From NCBI GenBank assembly GCA_964467615.1, contig CAYXRK010000007.1, positions 1 to 58,702 of the forward strand: 58,702 nucleotides of DNA, written 5' to 3'. The notes under the pieces were generated by a model, which worked only from the letters and a program-made list of their open reading frames with translations, did not search any database and was not told the origin of the DNA. Origin of the DNA: CAYXRK01 sp964467615 (lineage in GTDB: Bacteria > Hydrogenedentota > Hydrogenedentia > Hydrogenedentales > GCA-2746185). Positions within the stretch are counted from its first letter, which is position 1; every line of letters begins with the position of its first letter. Below are positions 51,320-58,702 of this stretch, in pieces. Made by a program: the position numbers and the translations under genes.

Positions 51320-52771
51320 ATGGATCCGATACTCGAACAAAAGCTGCACATCAATCGCCGCCAGTTCTTTGGCCGGTGCGCGACGGGAATTGGCACAGCC
51401 GCTCTCGCTTCGTTGTTGAGTTCGGAAGCCTCCGCGGCGCAGGACGACGATCCCCTCAAGCCGAGGTCTCCGCACTTTGCCGCGCGGGCCAAGCGGGTGA
51501 TTTACCTGCATCAGTCGGGTGCGCCGTCACAGTTGGACCTTTTCGACTACAAGCCCGCGATGACGGCGATGTTCGACAAGGACCTCCCGGATTCGGTCCG
51601 CATGGGCCAACGATTGACCGGAATGACATCGGGACAAACGAGGTTTCCGGTTGCGCCCTCGATATTCAAGTTTCAGCAATACGGGCAGAGTGGCGCGTGG
51701 ATCTCCGAATTATTGCCATACATCGCTAGTCTTGCCGACGACCTTTGCATCGTGAAGACCATGCACACCGAGGCCATCAATCACGATCCGGCCATGACGT
51801 TTTTCCAAACGGGGTTCCAGATCGCGGGCCGCCCGAGCATGGGTGCCTGGGTCTCGTACGGTTTGGGTTCCGCGAACCGAGACCTTCCCTCGTTCGTCGC
51901 GCTCAGTTCCCGCGGCAGCGGACGCCCAAGTTGTCAGCCGCTCTACGACCGCCTCTGGGGAAGCGGGTTTCTTCCCTCGGTGTACCAAGGCGTGAAATTC
52001 CGCGGCACCGGAGATCCGGTCTTGTATCTTTCAGACCCCCCGGGTGTCGATAAATCATTGCGGCGAAAGATGCTCGACGACATCAGCGCGATTAACCAAC
52101 AGACGTTCTCCGAGTATCAAGACCCCGAGATCGTGACGCGCATCGAACAGTACGAACTCGCGTATCGCATGCAGACGTCCGTGCCGGAGTTGACCGACCT
52201 TTCCTCGGAGCCGGACAGTACCTTCGAAATGTACGGCCCCGATTCGCGCACGCGCGGGACCTTCGCCGCGAATTGCCTGTTGGCCCGCCGGCTCGCCGAG
52301 CGCGACGTTCGGTTCATTCAGCTTTACCACATGGGTTGGGACCAGCACGGTTCGCTGCCGAAGGAACTTCGCGGGCAATGCCACGACACGGACCAGCCGA
52401 CGGCGGCGTTGATCACCGATCTGAGACAGCGGGGCATGCTCGACGACACGCTCGTCATTTGGGGCGGCGAGTTTGGCCGAACGATTTACAGCCAAGGCAC
52501 GCTGACCGCCGAGGACTACGGGCGCGATCATCACCCGCGAAACTTCGCCATCTTCATGGCGGGTGGAGGCGTCAAACCGGGAATGAGTTACGGCGAAACG
52601 GACGATTTCTCGTACAACATCGTCAAGGACCCCGTGGACGTCCACGATTTGCAAGCGACGATCCTGAACCAGTTGGGCCTCGATCACCTACGGCTCACGT
52701 ACCAGTATCAGGGCCGGCACTTCCGGCTTACCGACGTTTACGGCAACGTGATGAAACCGCTCCTGGCCTAA
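51320..52771 (+). CDS. DUF1501 exported protein
   Basis: 483 residues, close in length to the DUF1501 protein at 673-2145. The N-terminus NRRQFFGRCATGIGTAALASLLSSEASAA is a Tat-type signal. Family motifs: VIYLHQSGAPSQLDLFDYKP, SYGLGSANRDLPSFVALSS, VIWGGEFGRTIYSQG, GRDHHPRNFAIFMAGGGVKPG and VHDLQATILNQLGLDHLRLTYQYQGRHFRLTDV. The start lies 4 bp after the preceding gene, so the pair is one operon. It lacks the CNCC cluster of the paralogue. Confidence 0.93.
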   Translation: MDPILEQKLHINRRQFFGRCATGIGTAALASLLSSEASAAQDDDPLKPRSPHFAARAKRVIYLHQSGAPSQLDLFDYKPAMTAMFDKDLPDSVRMGQRLTGMTSGQTRFPVAPSIFKFQQYGQSGAWISELLPYIASLADDLCIVKTMHTEAINHDPAMTFFQTGFQIAGRPSMGAWVSYGLGSANRDLPSFVALSSRGSGRPSCQPLYDRLWGSGFLPSVYQGVKFRGTGDPVLYLSDPPGVDKSLRRKMLDDISAINQQTFSEYQDPEIVTRIEQYELAYRMQTSVPELTDLSSEPDSTFEMYGPDSRTRGTFAANCLLARRLAERDVRFIQLYHMGWDQHGSLPKELRGQCHDTDQPTAALITDLRQRGMLDDTLVIWGGEFGRTIYSQGTLTAEDYGRDHHPRNFAIFMAGGGVKPGMSYGETDDFSYNIVKDPVDVHDLQATILNQLGLDHLRLTYQYQGRHFRLTDVYGNVMKPLLA

Positions 52772-52869
52772 CAGCCCGCGGCAAAAGTCGCCTTTCGAGC
52801 TGGACGATGGGGAGGGCGAGGCCCCCGCCGAGCCGCAAACAGTTGGAGATTACTCACGACAGCGCCCAT

Positions 52870-53454
52870 CTATCCGCTTATTTGCGCAAATATTTCACGC
52901 AAAATGCCCAGTACCGTGTTGATCAATCGATACACGAAGTTGCGAAATGGCGGGGCAAACCAGAAAAGAAAGACAAACCCAGGAACGGCGATCCACGTCC
53001 AGTGCCGCTGAATCCCGCGCACCAGCGAGAACAGTAGGCCGATGACTGATGCAATGACGCCCGCGAACAGATCGGTTAGTTTCCGCAGAAACCATATCGC
53101 GTCGCTCTCCATGGAGACGCCGCGGCTACGGCTGGCGAGGCCTCCCGGCGCGCACTCCAACACGAATTCGGTGTACCCCACCCGGAGTACCTCGCCCGGA
53201 CGCAACACGCGCGACCGCACGCTGCCGGTCCGTTTGCCGCCGACGTACACCGGCCCGCCGGTCGAACGAATCCGATAACCACCAGCCACCGCTGTCGCCG
53301 TCGCGTGACGTTCCTGAACGGTGTTGTCCAGGCGGACGACCACTGCGCAATCGGCCGTTTGCCCAATCGTAATCGGGCTGCGAGTCAGGGCGAATTCCGC
53401 GCCGTCTTCCGGGCCGTTGATGACGGCGAGCGTGTCCGCGTAGCCTTGTTCCAT
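52870..53454 (-). CDS. Membrane FHA-domain protein with degenerate phosphopeptide site
   Basis: 194 residues. The N-terminal FHA fold (about residues 8-100) includes SPITIGQTADCAVVVRLDNTVQERHATATAVAGGYRIRSTGGPVYVGGKRTG. The conserved GR of the phosphothreonine pocket is GQ (Q32), the conserved serine before H50 is missing and the NG is GG, so classical phosphothreonine binding is doubtful. The C-terminus has two transmembrane helices (about 129-146 and 152-168). Its start overlaps the stop of the Clp-type ATPase as ATGA (53452-53456), so the two are translationally coupled. Confidence 0.8.
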   Translation of the reverse strand: MEQGYADTLAVINGPEDGAEFALTRSPITIGQTADCAVVVRLDNTVQERHATATAVAGGYRIRSTGGPVYVGGKRTGSVRSRVLRPGEVLRVGYTEFVLECAPGGLASRSRGVSMESDAIWFLRKLTDLFAGVIASVIGLLFSLVRGIQRHWTWIAVPGFVFLFWFAPPFRNFVYRLINTVLGILREIFAQISG

Positions 53455-55778
53455 CAGGCCGGCCCCGGCCGTTGCTTGCTTGAAGGATCGCCCTTGCGGA
53501 AGAGTAACGCGTCGCCCTCGGCGAGTACATCCACCATGTCGCCGGAGGCGAACTTCCCTTCGAGCAACATCTCGCTGAGCGGTCCGGCAATGTGCCGCTC
53601 GACGGCGCGTTGCAATTCCCGCGCGCCGTATTGCGGGTTGTAGCCCTTCTCGCCGAGGTACTCGTAGGCGCCTTGATACATGCGAATGCCGATGTTCTTC
53701 TCCTTGAGCCGCAATCGCACGCGATCAACCATTTGGCGAAGGATCGTGCGCACATCTTCGGGGAGCAAGGGATAAAACGGCACGATTTCGTCGATGCGAT
53801 TGATGAACTCGGGCCGAAAATGCTTGCGCAATTCATCGAGCACCGCTTCAATGTTGTGGTCGAACGCCGGATCACACAATACGTTCGCACCGATGTTGGA
53901 CGTGAAGATGATCATCGTGTTGCGAAAACTCACCATCTTCCCCTGCGAGTCCTTCAGCCGGCCTTCGTCGAGAATGGGCAGGAAGATGTCGAAGATTTGC
54001 GGGTGCGCCTTTTCAATTTCGTCGAACAACACAATCGAGAACGGGTTGTTCGCCACCGCTTCCGTTAACAATCCTTCCTTCTCACTCCCGACATATCCCG
54101 GCGGCGCGCCGATCAGGCGCGACACCGAATGCGCCTCGATGAACTCGGACATGTCGAACGTGATGAGGTGGTTCCGCGACCCCAATACGCTTCGCGCCAG
54201 TTCCTTGGCGAGTTGCGTTTTCCCGACCCCCGTCGGCCCAAGGAACAACATCGACGCGTCCGGACGATCGGGGTCTGCGAGGCCCGCGCGCGCTTTCTTG
54301 ACCGCCGCTGCGGTCTTGGCCACGGCCTCGTCTTGTCCGATGATTCGGGCCGCCAAACGCCGATCCAAGTCGATCAGGGCACGCCGCTCCTGCACCGTGA
54401 CTTCCTCGAGCGGGACTCCCGCCAACTGGCTCACCACCCTGCGGATATCGTGGCAGTTCACCTCGTGGCGTTCCCGGCCCCGCATGCTTTTCGTGCCTGC
54501 CGCACGGTGGATGCGGTATCGCGCGCAGGCTTGATCGAGCGCGTCGATCGCCTTGTCCGGCAATTGCCGGTTGGGCAAATACCGCACCGTCATATCGATG
54601 GCGGTCTTCAGCGATTCCCGCGTGATTTGGACCCCGTGGTGTTTCTCCAACGAGGGTCGCAACTTATCAAGCACCCTCAGTGTCGCTTCCGGAGTTAGCG
54701 GCTCCACGCGCACCATCTGGAACCGCCGCTCGATTGCGGGATCCTTGCCGATGAACTTCCGATACTCCTGGATCGTCGTCGCGCCGATGCATTTGATTCG
54801 GCCCCGGCTCAACGTTGGCTTCAACAAATTCGCCAAGTCCATCCCGCCGCCGTCGGTCGATCCCGACCCCATAATCAGGTGGATTTCATCGATGAATAGA
54901 ATGACGTTCTCGTCGTTCTCGATCTCTTTAATCAGTGCGCCGACGCGTTGCTCGAACGCCCCACGGTACTGTGTCCCCGCCATGAGCGCGGACAGGTCCA
55001 ACTCGAGTATGCGCTTGCCCGCGAGAAGGCCCCCGTCGCGTTCCCCCGAGGCGCGCAACGCCAGCCCCTCGACGATCTTGGTCTTTCCCACGCCGGCTTC
55101 GCCCACCAATATCGCGCTGCTCTTACCCTTCCGCGCGAGCACCTCCAGTACTTCCATCACTTCGGCGTCGCGCCCGATCGCGGGCTCGATTCTGCCCTGC
55201 CGCGCTTCTTCCGTAAGGTCGCGCGTGAGATCCACGAGCGACAGTTGCGGTTCGTCATCGGCCTGCGCGCCCGAAGCGGGCGAGTCGTCGGCCACGGCAC
55301 GCGCCGCGGTCTGTGGTCTCACCGCCGCCTTGACAGGTTCGCTCGCTGAAAATGCCGTTCTAAGTTTCTCGATGATCGCCTGCCGCTCTGACCCTATGCG
55401 ATCCAGGATCCTGCTCGGCAGTGCGTGCGAGTCCGCCAGCAGCGCCAACAGCGTGTGGCCAGCCGAAGCGCTCGGGTTGCGAAACCGCTCCGCCAATCGC
55501 GACGATTCGTTGATCGCCGCACCGCACCGGGGGGTGTAGTAGACTTGGCCCTGCACGTCCGGCGCGACGCCCCGCCACGCCTCCGACTGGCATTGCTTCG
55601 CCGCCTGACGCAGCGTTTGAAGGTGGTCGGTTCGAACCGGCGCAGGCAAGAAGTCGGGACTATTGACAAGGGCATCGAACAGGTGCTCAACACCTACGAA
55701 GTACTTGCCCTGACGAACACTAATCGCCGCGGCCTCATCGAGCAGCGAGCCGATTTCTGGTGATACTCGGACTTGCAC
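53454..55778 (-). CDS. Clp/Hsp100-type AAA+ ATPase without a visible ClpP loop or middle domain
   Basis: 774 residues from a GTG at 55778 (AAGGGG 6 nt upstream); the longer frame from 55835 has no such site. The N-terminal Clp_N-like domain is residues about 5-145. First AAA+ domain: Walker A GEAGVGKTKIVEG, Walker B ILFIDEIHLIMG. Second: Walker A GPTGVGKTQLAKE, Walker B IVLFDEIEKAHP, then a D2-small domain. The coiled-coil middle domain of ClpB is absent. After TSNIGANVLCDPAF there is no IGF/IGL loop as used for docking to ClpP. It is likely an unfoldase or disaggregase working without ClpP. Followed by the FHA gene. Confidence 0.85.
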   Translation of the reverse strand: MQVRVSPEIGSLLDEAAAISVRQGKYFVGVEHLFDALVNSPDFLPAPVRTDHLQTLRQAAKQCQSEAWRGVAPDVQGQVYYTPRCGAAINESSRLAERFRNPSASAGHTLLALLADSHALPSRILDRIGSERQAIIEKLRTAFSASEPVKAAVRPQTAARAVADDSPASGAQADDEPQLSLVDLTRDLTEEARQGRIEPAIGRDAEVMEVLEVLARKGKSSAILVGEAGVGKTKIVEGLALRASGERDGGLLAGKRILELDLSALMAGTQYRGAFEQRVGALIKEIENDENVILFIDEIHLIMGSGSTDGGGMDLANLLKPTLSRGRIKCIGATTIQEYRKFIGKDPAIERRFQMVRVEPLTPEATLRVLDKLRPSLEKHHGVQITRESLKTAIDMTVRYLPNRQLPDKAIDALDQACARYRIHRAAGTKSMRGRERHEVNCHDIRRVVSQLAGVPLEEVTVQERRALIDLDRRLAARIIGQDEAVAKTAAAVKKARAGLADPDRPDASMLFLGPTGVGKTQLAKELARSVLGSRNHLITFDMSEFIEAHSVSRLIGAPPGYVGSEKEGLLTEAVANNPFSIVLFDEIEKAHPQIFDIFLPILDEGRLKDSQGKMVSFRNTMIIFTSNIGANVLCDPAFDHNIEAVLDELRKHFRPEFINRIDEIVPFYPLLPEDVRTILRQMVDRVRLRLKEKNIGIRMYQGAYEYLGEKGYNPQYGARELQRAVERHIAGPLSEMLLEGKFASGDMVDVLAEGDALLFRKGDPSSKQRPGPA

Positions 55779-56054
55779 ACCATACCCCTTGCCGCCGCGC
55801 TGTTCCGCCTTCAGCACCCACAGTTGCGGGCACACGCGGCGATTTTGGACCTCACCGCACGGCGCAACTGGCCGCGAATCCGCAATTGCGGCAAGCGACT
55901 ATAGCATACGATTCGTGCGTAGGCGGCAAGTTTTCTGTGCGATTCAGCGACGACTTTCCCCCAACGTCAGCGCTTCCTTTCTAACCCACCGTTTCGTTGA
56001 TCGAGGGCCGTGCGCTGCTATAATCGGTTCCAACGAACGACTAGGAGCGCTCCC

Positions 56055-56315
56055 GTGATACTCGACGAAAACGAACGGCCGATGGTGACCGTTCATGTGT
56101 GCTATAGCGACGAAGAGGGTGAAGTCGTGCTTTCCGTCCTGAGGGACGGCGGTATCGAGGGTTGTCTTAACTCCGACGTCCCTCACTCTTTGCTCCCGAT
56201 TGACGGCGGCGAACTCGGAAAAGTCGAGGTCCTCGTGAACGAAGACGATGCGGATGAAGCCCGACATGTGATTGAGGAGCACAAGGCAAGCGCTGCGGGC
56301 GCCGACGAAGAGTAG
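56055..56315 (+). CDS. DUF2007-family small protein
   Basis: 86 residues from a GTG at 56055, with AGGAGC at 56043-56048. It matches DUF2007 (putative signal-transducing small domain): MVTVHVCYSDEEGEVVLSVLRDGGIEGCLNSDV and KVEVLVNEDDADEARHVIEEH. DUF2007 proteins look like an ACT-like or PII-like small fold. Isolated on the plus strand between the Clp gene and the PASTA gene, convergent with the PASTA gene. Confidence 0.83.
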   Translation: MILDENERPMVTVHVCYSDEEGEVVLSVLRDGGIEGCLNSDVPHSLLPIDGGELGKVEVLVNEDDADEARHVIEEHKASAAGADEE

Positions 56316-56333
56316 AGTCCTATTGAAGCCGGA

Positions 56334-57566
56334 TCAGGGATTCGGCCGCGGACGCCGTACGAAAATGTCCTTGGGATCCGGCTTTTGGACTGAAATCACC
56401 GGCTCTTCGAGGGCCTCCATTCGCGCCGGGTCTTCGTTTTCTAAGGGCTGATCCGCGAACCGCTTGACTACGGGATCCTTGTCGCCTTCGTAGTAGTCAG
56501 ACTCGTAGAGTACGCCGTTGACGTACATCTCGACGGTTGCTTCATCGGTGTAGGTCACTTTCTGGATGGTGAACGTCGCGCCTGCCACCAGATTCTGCGG
56601 CACGGCCACGGGTGTACGAGCACCGTTCCCGTCGACCAGATCGACCCGTACTTGCGGCGCGTATACATTTGCGGGGAGGCTAAGCGTGACATCGACCCGC
56701 CGCCGCACGTTCGGAATATCCGCCCCGTCGTAGAGCCGGGTTTCCAAAGAAGCGGCCGAGCCCTCGATGAGCAGCGTGCCGGCTTCCGGATCCTGTTTCA
56801 ACACCGTCGCGAAGTCCTGGCTATCGGATCGAACGCTGAATACTTCGTGCGGAACGTTCATCATCTTCAGTCGTTCGATGGCCTCCTTGACCGGCATCGC
56901 CACGAGGTCCGGCATGAACATCTCGTCCGTGCCCGGCCCGTCGCTGATAAGCAGACTTACCTCGGTGCCCTGCGTGCGGGCGCTTCCCCCCGGAGGAAAC
57001 TGAGCTATCACACTCCCCCGAAGCGCGCTGTGTGGCAGGCGGCTCTCGGGGCCTTGCCCGAAACGTGCATCTCGCAGATCGGCGGCGGCCTGCTTGTAGT
57101 CCCTGCCGACCACGCTCGGAACCGTTTCCAAGCTGTGCCCCGAGCTCACGGTCACTGCTACCTTGCGTCCCTCGCGGACTACCTTCGTCGCCGAGGGCCG
57201 TTGCAGCAACACGTAGTTCTCCGGATACTCTTCGGTCGGCATCGGAGTTTGAGTGCCCATCTCGAGGCCTTCCTTGGCGAACTCCGCCATCGCCCGCGGA
57301 ACGGACATGCCAACCACGTCCGGCACGACGACGTGCTTGCCGCCCTGCACGGCCTGATTGAACACGTACCACGCCGCGCCCGCCATTACCGCCAGAAGAA
57401 ACGCGGTTGCAAACGTCCACTGGACCGACCAGCCCACGAATTTGAACACGAACAGGATGGTATTCAGGATCGCTTCCGCAATCGCGTCAAGAAATACCCG
57501 TCCAATGGGCCGCCGCCGGGAAGCACCCGGTACGTTCCCTGATGAATCTTCCACGGGTCTAGCCAT
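56334..57566 (-). CDS. Membrane PASTA-domain protein without a kinase domain
   Basis: 410 residues. A cytosolic N-terminus is followed by a transmembrane segment (about residues 48-72). Three PASTA domains follow: about 79-143 (VVVPDVVGMSVPRAMAEFAKEGLEMGTQ), 147-210 (ETVPSVVGRDYKQAAADLRDARFG) and 216-280 (MFMPDLVAMPVKEAIERLKMMNVP). A beta domain of unknown type ends the protein. PASTA domains bind peptidoglycan fragments or muropeptides in Ser/Thr kinases and PBPs; here no kinase or penicillin-binding domain is present. The 5' end overlaps rsmB by 103 bp, so a later start near residue 40 is possible. The rsmB-PASTA order is also known from other phyla. Confidence 0.82.
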   Translation of the reverse strand: MARPVEDSSGNVPGASRRRPIGRVFLDAIAEAILNTILFVFKFVGWSVQWTFATAFLLAVMAGAAWYVFNQAVQGGKHVVVPDVVGMSVPRAMAEFAKEGLEMGTQTPMPTEEYPENYVLLQRPSATKVVREGRKVAVTVSSGHSLETVPSVVGRDYKQAAADLRDARFGQGPESRLPHSALRGSVIAQFPPGGSARTQGTEVSLLISDGPGTDEMFMPDLVAMPVKEAIERLKMMNVPHEVFSVRSDSQDFATVLKQDPEAGTLLIEGSAASLETRLYDGADIPNVRRRVDVTLSLPANVYAPQVRVDLVDGNGARTPVAVPQNLVAGATFTIQKVTYTDEATVEMYVNGVLYESDYYEGDKDPVVKRFADQPLENEDPARMEALEEPVISVQKPDPKDIFVRRPRPNP

Positions 57567-58702
57567 TCGGGACCATCTTCGAGTTCAATGCTTTCACTCC
57601 CCCGGACGCCATCGAGGACCCCCATCGTTTCCTCGGGCGTGAACGTGCATACGGAATACACGACAACACCGCCATTCTTGCAGAGGTGGATCGCCGCGCG
57701 CAAAAGCCGCGTTTGTTCCGCCGCGAGCCGGGCCGGCTCCTCGGGCCGCGCTCGATACTTGATTTCCGGATGCCGCCGTAACGTGCCGAAGCCAGTGCAT
57801 GGCGCGTCCACCAGGACGCGATCGAAAACGGCGCGGAATGGGGGAGAGGCGCCCTCGGACGCGACGCAATGGATGCAACTGACACCGAGCTTCTCCGCGT
57901 TTTCGTGGATCAATGCAAACTTCTCAGGATGAATGTCATTCGCGACGACGAAACCATTGTTTCCGATCAATTGGGCGATGTGCGTGGCTTTCCCTCCGGG
58001 CGCCGCGCATAGGTCTAATATCCGTTCGCCCGCTTGTGGTTCCAACAATGCCGACGGCAGCATCGAGGCGGGGTCCTGGACGTAGAACAACCCATTTTGA
58101 TGTGCCTTCGTCCGCGCGAGTCCACCGCCGTCGATAACGATGACCGCGTCCGGAACTTCCGCGCACGGCACTGCGCCAATCTCGGCTTTCGCGAGAGTCT
58201 TGATCAGCGCTTCACGGTCCGTCTTGAGCGTGTTGACGCGCACCGTGTGTTGCGCTTCTTCCGCGGACGCGGCGCAGATGCGTTCGGCGTCCGCTGCTCC
58301 GAATTCGGCAATCCAGCGATCGACGATCCAGCGCGGCGTGGAATAGCGGATCGACAGGAAGTCGGCAAACGAAGATTCACGATCCGGAAGGTCAACCTGC
58401 TCAAAGGACTGCGGCGCGCGGTTGAGGACGGCGTTCACCAACTTTGCTGTGCCGGCGTGGCCGCGCTTTTTTGCCAGATCGACGGATGTATGGACCATCG
58501 AAGGAAAGGTCACCTGATTGCAGAACAGGGCCTGGAACACGCCCATGCGCAGGATCGCCAGAATTGGCGCGGGCAAGTCGCCCAAGGATTGATGTACGCG
58601 CGAAGCCAGGACGTGATCGGCCAGCATCTTGTGCCGCACCGTGCCGTAGACGAGTTGCGCAAGAAATCGCTTCCCGCGGGAGGATAATCCCCCCTTGCGC
58701 CG
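57464..58702 (-). CDS. rsmB: 16S rRNA m5C967 methyltransferase RsmB, cut by the right edge
   Basis: The frame continues to the window end, so the first residues are missing; the region before the apparent start reads RFLAQLVYGTVRHKMLADHVL, typical of the RsmB N-terminus. A NusB-like RNA-binding domain (about the first 125 residues shown) precedes the Rossmann methyltransferase domain. SAM-binding motif: ILDLCAAPGGKATHIAQLI. Catalytic elements are DAPCTGFGTLRRHPEIK and VYSVCTFTPEE, with the two active-site cysteines. It methylates C967 of 16S rRNA. The 3' end overlaps the start of the PASTA gene. Confidence 0.95.
   Translation of the reverse strand, partial: RRKGGLSSRGKRFLAQLVYGTVRHKMLADHVLASRVHQSLGDLPAPILAILRMGVFQALFCNQVTFPSMVHTSVDLAKKRGHAGTAKLVNAVLNRAPQSFEQVDLPDRESSFADFLSIRYSTPRWIVDRWIAEFGAADAERICAASAEEAQHTVRVNTLKTDREALIKTLAKAEIGAVPCAEVPDAVIVIDGGGLARTKAHQNGLFYVQDPASMLPSALLEPQAGERILDLCAAPGGKATHIAQLIGNNGFVVANDIHPEKFALIHENAEKLGVSCIHCVASEGASPPFRAVFDRVLVDAPCTGFGTLRRHPEIKYRARPEEPARLAAEQTRLLRAAIHLCKNGGVVVYSVCTFTPEETMGVLDGVRGSESIELEDGPEWLDPWKIHQGTYRVLPGGGPLDGYFLTRLRKRS

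Noticed and set aside
52870..55778. Type VI secretion locus
   Set aside because: A Clp ATPase and an FHA protein alone are not sufficient; no Tss tube, sheath or membrane-complex gene is present in the window.
56334..57566. PASTA Ser/Thr kinase
   Set aside because: No kinase motif (GxGxxG, HRD or DFG) is found anywhere in the protein; the N-terminal part is only a membrane anchor.

Overview
The window is about 60% GC and bacterial. It looks like a genome fragment of an uncultured Gram-negative bacterium of the Planctomycetota / PVC / Candidatus Hydrogenedentota kind, with Hydrogenedentota favoured. The reasons are: two paired DUF1501 + DUF1549/DUF1553 loci, one with a planctomycete-type cytochrome domain; DUF4159, DUF1704 and NIPSNAP proteins; secreted proteins with acidic Gly-Glu linkers (GEGEGEGG); and an LPS heptosyltransferase, which implies an outer membrane. 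The assignment is inferred from gene content, because no rRNA gene is present. No prophage, CRISPR array or complete insertion sequence was seen.

Layout. 0.4-8.0 kb (minus strand): a solitary HicB, a DUF1553-DUF1501 operon, a HicB-HicA-HicB cluster, a secreted metallo-beta-lactamase-fold hydrolase, a stand-alone formyl-THF hydrolase-type protein and a recombinase-domain protein without its catalytic domain. 8.3-15.4 kb: a GntR regulator with a clear terminator, a degenerate PHP-type secreted protein, a cold-shock gene with promoter and terminator, a TPR lipoprotein, a large beta-propeller lipoprotein, and a DUF4258/YgiT zinc-finger toxin-antitoxin pair. 15.4-25.5 kb: a PhyH dioxygenase, Tag DNA glycosylase, WaaF, an FmdB-type zinc ribbon, a small isolated transcription unit driven by a promoter that carries a perfect NrdR-box-like palindrome, two secreted proteins, MarR, an AGE-family epimerase and a CBS protein. 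25.5-37.4 kb: macro-domain protein, aldo/keto reductase, two tandem YIP1 proteins, DUF4159, DUF1704 (QEGLA), an Uup-type ABC-F ATPase, MazEF, a phasin-like protein with a histone-like tail, SRPBCC, an esterase, and a ParDE/RelE-like pair followed by DUF2442. 37.4-46.1 kb: NIPSNAP, DUF6454 coupled to pyruvate phosphate dikinase, a zinc-ribbon/coiled-coil/membrane protein, enoyl-CoA hydratase, HicBA and tRNA-Arg(UCU). 46.1-58.7 kb: NIPSNAP, alpha/beta hydrolase, the second DUF1553-DUF1501 operon, an FHA-Clp ATPase operon, DUF2007, and a PASTA protein overlapping rsmB, which runs off the right edge.

How the genes work together. Most of the window is a mosaic of short operons: housekeeping genes (tag, waaF, ppdK, rsmB, tRNA-Arg, csp), a large set of exported proteins, and an unusual density of small toxin-antitoxin-like modules. 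These include two HicA genes and five HicB-like genes, plus MazEF, a RelE-like pair, a DUF4258/YgiT pair and DUF2442. The features I would look at first are the small transcription unit at about 19.0-19.37 kb, the Clp ATPase that lacks a visible ClpP-docking loop and is co-transcribed with a degenerate membrane FHA protein, and the HicB-HicA-HicB cluster.
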